A stretch of 64,000 bases of DNA from Kingdonia uniflora (taxonomy: Eukaryota; Streptophyta; Magnoliopsida; Ranunculales; Circaeasteraceae). Below are positions 57,701 through 64,000 of this stretch, one piece after another. Made by a program: the position numbers and the translations under genes. The DNA lies in assembly GCA_014058105.1 (NCBI GenBank), contig JACGCM010000674.1, positions 930,001 to 994,000 of the forward strand. The letters are read 5' to 3'. The notes beneath the pieces are model-generated. The model was not told the origin of the DNA, ran no database searches, and worked only from the letters and a program-made list of their open reading frames with translations. Every line of letters begins with the position of its first letter. Position 1 is the first letter of the stretch.

Positions 57701-58560
57701 ATTTTTAGCACCTTCCTCGAGATTGATACATGCATGCAAATGGCTGAGCTAATCCCCTTCAAGTCTACTATAGACCACCCTAGGGCTGATTTGTGTCTTT
57801 CAAGAACACCCATCAATCTACTTTCTTGGTCAACAATGAGGTTGGAAGCTATGATCACAGGCAGAGTGCTAAAATTACCTAAGAAAGCATACTTCAAAGT
57901 CTTAGGTAATGGCTTGAGGTCTAACTTGGGTGCATTAATAATGGATGGAATAGGCAAAATAGTGGACGATTCCGAGGTTCAACATGAGGTCTCCATTTGG
58001 ACTTGTTAAAAATAGGAGTTGAGTCGAGTAGAGCATTAAGCTCTTTAACAATCGGATTTTCATCAAAGTCTTCACCAAAGTTCACAAGACATGATTCTAA
58101 GGGGTCCTCAGAAAATGATTTAGGGAACGAGTTGTAAACTAGGGAGTCAATCATATTCAGCTCTGTCATGTCATCAGAATAAGAGACTTGAGTATTATTG
58201 TTAAAAACATTGAGCTTGATCTTCATGTCTCCCATTGATAGTTGTAAGACCCCATTAAAGCAATTAATAATGGCATGAGCAGTCGCAAGGATAGGGCGAC
58301 CCAATATGACAGGAATCTTACAGCTAGGATTCTTTACATCTTCAGTATCCAAAATAACAAAGTCCACAGGAAAAATGAGAGCATCAACCTTGATAAAAAT
58401 ATCCTCAAGGATACCACGTGGGTATCGTATTGACCTGTCAGCCAATTGAAGTGTCATTCGGGTAGGTTCGAGTTCTCCAAGTCCTAATTCCTGATAGACC
58501 GAGTAAGGTAAGACATTCACACTAGCCCCTAAGTCAAGTAACGCCCTATCCACTTTGTGA
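57690..58560 (-). pseudogene. Element C aspartic protease region
   Basis: The frame 58553-57921 reads RALLDLGASVNVLPYSVYQE, the active site with D-L-G where D-x-G is expected, then LQLADRSIRYPRGILEDI and IPVILGRPILATAHAIIN, the usual I-L-G-R-P-F/I-L-A-T flap end. A frameshift near 57945 moves the linker (LDLKPLPKTLKYAFLG, GWSIVDLKGISSAIC) to another frame until about 57690. A stop after IPCKI at 58563 separates it from gag. Confidence 0.9.
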
Positions 58561-60584
58561 TTTCAAATTTTACAAGGGATGGTTAGGCTTCCAGGATATC
58601 GAAGCTGAGGAGGGGTTAATGTCTCTGTCAAGAAGCCTTTCTTGTGGACATTGATTTTCCTTTTCCTAGTGCACACATCTTTAAGGAATTTGGCATATAC
58701 AGGGATAAGCATGATGGCATCGAGTACTGGAATATTTATATGAACTTGCTTAAATGTATCCAATATCTCGTCAAATTGATTCCCTTTATTAGCCGGAAGG
58801 AGTTGGGGATAAGGCACCTTTGGCTCAAAATGTGCCTTTGGTAGGGAAATTGACGAGGTAGGCAACTCCTTAGATTTATTAGAAAGTTCACTCGTACCAA
58901 CCTCATCGTCAATAGCAACGATTGTTGGCTCAACCCTAGGCATTTCAACTTGGTTATCAATTTGTCTACCATTTCGAAGTGTTGTAATGGCATGAACCTA
59001 TTTTGGGATTGAGCTAGAATTAAACCCTGGTGGTCCCTTCGGATTAGATACAGGTTGGCTAGGTAGCGTACCTGGTGGTCTCTCATGCAATGTATTTGCC
59101 AATTGTCCTATCTGAGTCTCGAGATTAGAGATAGATTGGGATGTAGAATTCTGATTCACCAAAGTCTGTTATTGAAATTGTATCATTTGTTACTGAAATT
59201 GCAACGCTTGTTTTTGGCTTTCCATTAATTGTTGTATGAAAAGAGCAAGGGTATCTTCCAAAAATGGTTTGGGTGGAGCGGGTGGGAACTGTTTGGATGA
59301 CTAAAAGGATTGCTGAGATGCCTGAGGATAAGATTGAGAAAGGGGATTCCTAGGCAAATTATGACCTAAGGTTTGTGGCTCTCCAAAACCTGAACTGGGT
59401 TGGCTGTTCTTCCACGAAAATTTTTGGTGGTTCTGCCAAGTTGGCTTGTACGGGTCAAAGGGCCTCTTGTAGGTATTATTCAAAGCATTCACTTGCTCTT
59501 GATTGTCATTCATTTCATTGAGCATGGTGCACATTTGAGTCACATGGGTTACATCATAACAACCGGTGCAACCCTGTTGCTGAAACTGGTTCATACTACC
59601 CTTAGATTGATTTGTAGCCTTAGCCTCAATTTTTTGGGTATGAGTATCTAATTGGGCTTTGATGGTTGTTCCCTCACTCACTTCGTATAAGCCACCTTTC
59701 TTTGTTGTACGAATATTTCTATGTGGATTAAAATCCCATTACTGAGAGTTCTCAGCCAATGTCTCAAACTCCTCATTAGCTCTATCAGGCTCAAGGTCCT
59801 GGAATTTACCATTATGCATGGATTATATCCTATAACGATTCTCAGAAGTTATTCCACGATAAAAGATTTGGGCTAGATGTTGCTTCTCAAAACCATGATG
59901 GGGACATTGTGAGAGAAGATCTTTATATCTCTCTCATGCCTCGTAAAATGTTTCACTCTCATTTTGAACAAATTCAACAACTGCATTTCTAAGAGCGAGG
60001 GTTTTCCCCATAGAAAACCATTTGGTTTTGAACTTGGTCTCCATTTGATCCCATAAATTGATTGATGCTAGTGCCAATGAATCAAGCCAATGACTTGCCT
60101 TGTCTTTTAGCGAGAATGGGAATAAACGAAGGCGAACAGAATCCTCAGTAAAATACTGGTATTTTGAGAGCGCACAAATTTTCTTAAACTCGTAGACGTG
60201 CTTATAAGGGCTCCCAGAATCAACCCCATGAAATGTCAGTAACATTTGGATCACACTAGGCTTGATTTAATAATGGTTTGTCGTGACAACTGGTAACACA
60301 ATACATGAAGGTATATCACTCACCACTGGGGTCCAATAGTCCCTGAGAGATTTGGTGGCAGCCATGATTGGGGGTTTGACTTCTAGCTCGACAATAAGTT
60401 CAATTGGGTCAACTCTAGATGAATTACCCTCTTCCGAAATTGGGGCTCCTAAGTTCTCTATGGTATTGACTGGACGAGGTGGTCGCCCTCTCCGCTTAGG
60501 CTGAGGTGGTGAGCCGTAAATGGGTAAAGGTTCCTGTAAGCTTCCTAAACGTTTTCCTTCACGTGTCCAATTGATCATACACAA
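58561..60584 (-). pseudogene. Element C gag
   Basis: From MCMINWTREGKRLGSLQE (60584) the gag stays in one frame to the protease. The core reads LRLFPFSLKDKASHWLDSLA, NLWDQMETKFKTKWF and FVQNESETFYEA, then a stop where Trp is expected. A CCHC zinc knuckle (CTGCYDVTHVTQMC) is near 59570. The Gln-rich segment PPKPFLEDTLALFIQQLMES with LETQIGQLANTL is at about 59280-59100 and matches element D. All breaks seen (60267, 59932, 59299, 59170 and others) are single stops, no frameshift. Confidence 0.92.
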
Positions 60585-62062
60585 CTAATAATCATTAAAA
60601 TTCAACACCCGGTACAGTAAATAATCAATCAAACCTAGATTCTAGCACATCAACGTTTTTTTTTAAGTAATAATTAGGTCTCCCCTATATTCTTTTATGT
60701 TCAAAATGGGTACGATGGCAAAAGGCTTTGGTTCCTATACTCCCCTGCGTCACTATGCTAGTACCAGCTTAAAGTAGATGTTCAGTCCTCACGCCCGAGC
60801 GAGTCGCTTTATTGTACGTCAGCACTCGAAATGGTGACGTCGCAAACCTACAACCAGTATTTCGCGGCGCTAGGCTGGGGCCGTATCCTACGAACCTGTG
60901 TTTGTATCCCGGTCCAGTTCTCCTATCCGTTGGGTGATGAAATCCAGCAGGAATCTTGCTACTCTTTTTTATTAACAGTTATTTTGAGGTCCAGGACATT
61001 CAATTTTCGTGTGATACGAATTTCTTCGTATCCCTAATGGGTGGTCCCACTTGCTGGAGAGCTTTTTGGGTGATGAAATCCCACAAGTTTCTAACAGTTT
61101 TTACCTTTACTAATGTTGGAATGAAAAAGAATATTAAATACAGCAATAGGTCAATCCAACCATAACAAAAATTTTATTAGAGCAGCGTGTATTTGTACAG
61201 TTCACACGACTTTATGATTCTAGTGCCGGGGCGGAGCGGATATGAACCCCTTCTAGATGTCAAGTTTTGGGAAGTACCAACCTACGGGAAGTGTTTCCCG
61301 GTGTAGCTGTGGCCGCCCCTTCACTTAGGGGTGAAAGAAGGAAGTGCCCCTTCACTTAGGGGGCGAAAGTTTGGGGGTATTTGATGATGCTTTCAGCTTT
61401 ACGAATTGTCAGTCACGTTTTTCCAACTTTGTGACTATCCTGCAAAACAAGAGAAATAAAAATAGTAAACTTGCGACAACAATATTAATTCAATTTCCAA
61501 GTTTATTGTAGTCTATGATGTCATGATTTTAAATGCGCATATCTTTCAACTCGGTTGAGAGAGAATATTCAATAATATCAATTTGGAAAGATAATTCATA
61601 AAGGAAAAAACTTCAAGGAGGAAGTTTTCTATAATTTAGCTTCCCTAATGCTCAAAACAAATGATGAATGTACAGTGGCGTCCTTAAGGGAGACTATTTT
61701 TGTACTGTTTTTTCAAAACACTGTAACTCACAAACGACAAGACAGAAAAATATAATCTATAGCAATTCAGAAAGGGTTTTGAATTATCTAAAACTTTCGT
61801 AGCAAACATTTTCCCCAACTATGAAGTATAAATGATCAAAAGTGGTGAAACATTCAGGGACAGACTTCCAAGCTACTGTAGTGCCAAAAACTCGATTTTT
61901 TATTTTTTTATTTTTTATTTTAAAAACTAAACTAGAGAAACGATAATAATAGAAATACTATATGCTATTACCGGTCACTATTATACAACTTACTATTAAA
62001 AAAATAACATAAAAGAAGGAAAAATTGGCTTAAAATAGCATCTCAATAACACGCACTTTAGT
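60585..62062 (-). other. Element C 5' untranslated leader
   Basis: No gene. About 1.48-kb leader, collinear with element D 22399-23860. Contains two CCCTTCACTTAGGGG-type direct blocks near 61315-61365 and a T-run near 61900. Confidence 0.8.
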
Positions 62063-62079
62063 CCCCGGCAACGGCGCCA
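62063..62079 (-). promoter_or_regulatory. Element C primer-binding site (tRNA-Asp)
   Basis: Minus strand TGGCGCCGTTGCCGGGG; its plus strand equals the 3' end of plant tRNA-Asp including CCA. Seven bases from the LTR end. Confidence 0.93.
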
Positions 62080-62085
62080 AAAACT

Positions 62086-63185
62086 TGATCGATTATAAAC
62101 CGACGTCTTAAAAGACCCGCAAGCGTATGGTGTACCGTTAAGTACAAGGGTAAGCGGGGTCGTATCCCAAGAGACTTGTGGTGCGAATTATACTTCGAGC
62201 TACTAGTTTTATCCAATAACAATGAGTTTGCGTAGGTTTTGAAATAAAAAGAAGAACGAAACAGATTACAAGATAAATTGAAGTGGAAACCAAGGTATCG
62301 ATTCCACTCCACCCTTTAAAACCCTTAGATAGCATAAATAATTAAAGTAAATTACGAGTTCCCGTATCGCATATCCTTGGTCGGCATATGCAATACATCA
62401 AAAAATATAAGAGATTTAGTAATCGGGAACTACCCATAAACCAACTTACTCAACCATGGTCCGGTTGATAAGTATGGATTATGTTCTCTCCTCCATGTTC
62501 CTAACCTATCTTGTTATGGTCCAACAAGATGGTTACATAGATTCATTATTCATTTTAATCCTAGCTATGGTCAAGCATAAGACGAAGGAATACGAATATG
62601 CAAAATTTCGGGATAAAGAGAAGGTAATTATTCTAACTAAGCAACACAATCTATACTAAGGCTACATTGGGTGGAGCTTTCTCTAGCCTTGGCTAAGAAG
62701 ATTAACTACTCATCCCTTTGATCATTGTCATACTACTATTACTACGATAAAATTAAAAGATAAGAACAAGATAAAGAATAAGCTTTATTACTATGAACTT
62801 TGATTTACACTCTCCATGATGATCCCTCATGGGTAGGATTCCCCTCTTATTTATAGAGTATGGGAAGGGTTACTAAAAATTACTATTAATATAAAATCTC
62901 TTAAACAATGCCTAAAATCATGCATTACAACTCATGAAAATAATATATATATCTAATTCTCTTCAATGGGCTTCCATGCATGGGCCTTTGGTTGACAACT
63001 TCAAATAAGAATCATTGCTGGAGTGCATCACCCTTGTTCAAAACTGGAAAATTGTGCGACTTGTTTATCATGTGACCGATTTCTGTAAATACAAACAAAA
63101 ACACTATTAGTGTCACATTTATTTAATAAATGAGTAGGTAGATATAAATTTAGGAGTTGTACACGTAAATATTACGTGTCTATCA
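62086..63185 (-). repeat. Element C 5' LTR
   Basis: 1100 bp; element orientation TGATAGACACGTAATATT to AATCGATCA. TATA box CTATAAATAA on the minus strand near 62847-62856. Confidence 0.95.
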
Positions 63186-64000
63186 AAGTCAATAAAAGTA
63201 TATATTGATGAGATTGTCTATAAGAGCTTCACCAAAATACCCATCTACACGACCTTAATGAAGTATCTTTTACCCTTCGATCATACAAAATGAAGCTAAA
63301 CCCAGACAAGTGCCAATTTGGTGTTTCTTCCAGAAAATTCCTTGACCACCTCATTAGCAAAAGAGGTATCGAGATCGACCCTTCCCAAATTTTAAGACCT
63401 ACTCGACATGCCATCCCTCATAATAAAGAAAGACGTGGAGAAGGTTGCTAGTAAATAACTGCCCTTAATCGCTTTATCTTAAAATCCTCGGACAGGTGCA
63501 AATGGTTATTTTCATTACTTTACGGTCAAGGCACCCATAAAGCCAAGAAGAAAAATCCTAATATCGAGTAAACAATAGAATGCAAGTAAGATTTCTAAGA
63601 ACTCCAGACTTACCTCTGTCAACCTCCAATCACGAGCACTCCAGTCGAAGGGGAATTATAATCACTCTATCTCGCAGTAACGGATAAATCTCTAAGCTCA
63701 TTTCTCATTTGAATGGATGAAGGCATCAAAAATATTGTCTACTTCATCAGCAAAATATTGACCTCGGCCAAAACCAAATATACTAAACTTGAAAAGATTC
63801 TACTCAACCTCATCTATACATCGAGGAAGCTCAAACCATACTTTCAGGCACATCGCATATAGGCGATCACGAACTACTCCCTTAGAGAGGTACTAACCAA
63901 GAAAGAAAAATTAAGTTGAGTACAACAATGGTCTATCTACCTTGAGGAATATGATATCACCTTCGGAAAGAAAATATCAGAGAGGGGCCAAACAGTCACT
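63186..64000 (+). pseudogene. Element E reverse transcriptase end and RNase H (resumes after C)
   Basis: Past the duplicated AAGTC the plus strand reads VYIDEIVYKS, the Y-I-D-D-type catalytic box with its last Asp changed to Glu, then LNPDKCQFGVSSRKFLDHLI and KRGIEIDPSQI. RNase H-connected text follows: SLYLAVTDKSLSSFLI, VYFISKILTSAKTKYTKLEK, RKLKPYFQAHRI and LEEYDITFGKK. Stops and frame changes are frequent. Integrase, antisense gene and 3' LTR of E would lie beyond the window. Confidence 0.9.

Larger units (their letters stand above)
53314..63185 (-). mobile_element. Element C: Athila-type Ty3/gypsy element nested in E
   Basis: 9.87 kb, minus strand. Perfect 5-bp target duplication AAGTC at 53309-53313 and 63186-63190. 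It has both LTRs, an intact tRNA-Asp PBS, gag, protease, RT, RNase H, integrase and a polypurine tract. Lineage from RT text (LERLAGKSHYCFLDGYSGYN) and long UTRs, as in Athila elements. Inactivated by point stops and two frameshifts. Confidence 0.96.

Noticed and set aside
55541..59651. Plus-strand ORFs across element C
   Set aside because: Shadows of the minus-strand gag-pol.
62063..62079. 3' end of a tRNA-Asp gene
   Set aside because: Only the terminal 17 bases including CCA are present and they sit at the inner LTR edge, so this is the PBS.

Overview
The window reads as plant nuclear heterochromatin, most likely from a woody eudicot. It is AT-rich, intron-rich and dominated by nested transposable elements, and I see only one clear host gene: an extensin-like proline-rich cell-wall protein on the minus strand at 29880-30767. 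There are no bacterial features. Species cannot be fixed from sequence alone.

Layout: (1) 1-2594, a decayed plus-strand LINE with reverse transcriptase, zf-RVT and RNase H remnants, carrying an in-frame 87-bp triplication. (2) 4012-28596, element A, a 5'-truncated plus-strand Ty3/gypsy element of Tat type: integrase, a 227-bp tandem array, a minus-strand (antisense) accessory gene, polypurine tract and 3' LTR. Two elements sit inside it. Element B (8587-19405, minus, TSD TAAAC) is a second Tat-type element lacking gag, protease and RT but keeping RNase H, integrase, a 158-bp tandem array and a large spliced antisense accessory gene. Element D (21266-28069, plus, TSD TCTAC/TTTAC) lies within A's 3' LTR; it has Athila-type LTRs, no pol, and an unusual acidic ORF. 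(3) 28597-33156, the proline-rich gene and unassigned sequence. (4) 33157-44439, element F, an 11.3-kb CACTA transposon (TSD TGA) with TNP2 and TNPA genes and a captured antisense GT47 glycosyltransferase fragment inside a TNPA intron. (5) 44882-46420, element G, a Pack-MULE with about 200-bp TIRs (near-perfect 9-bp TSD) carrying a C2-domain (synaptotagmin-like) gene fragment. (6) 46461-49194, a related TIR and a decayed FAR1/MULE transposase gene. (7) 49670 to the window end, element E, a plus-strand Tat element of the same LTR family as A, split just before its RT catalytic box by element C (53314-63185, minus, TSD AAGTC), a full-structure Athila element with gag, protease, RT, RNase H and integrase.

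Functionally the LTR elements are all inactivated by stops, frameshifts or deletions. The most unusual biology is the antisense, multi-exon, coiled-coil accessory gene found in both A and B. In each it faces the pol gene across a tandem array, so two convergent transcription units meet at short repeats. The second is the D-type non-autonomous element, which shares LTRs and UTRs with the Athila element C but has replaced gag core and pol with another protein. The third is host gene capture by two different DNA transposon classes.
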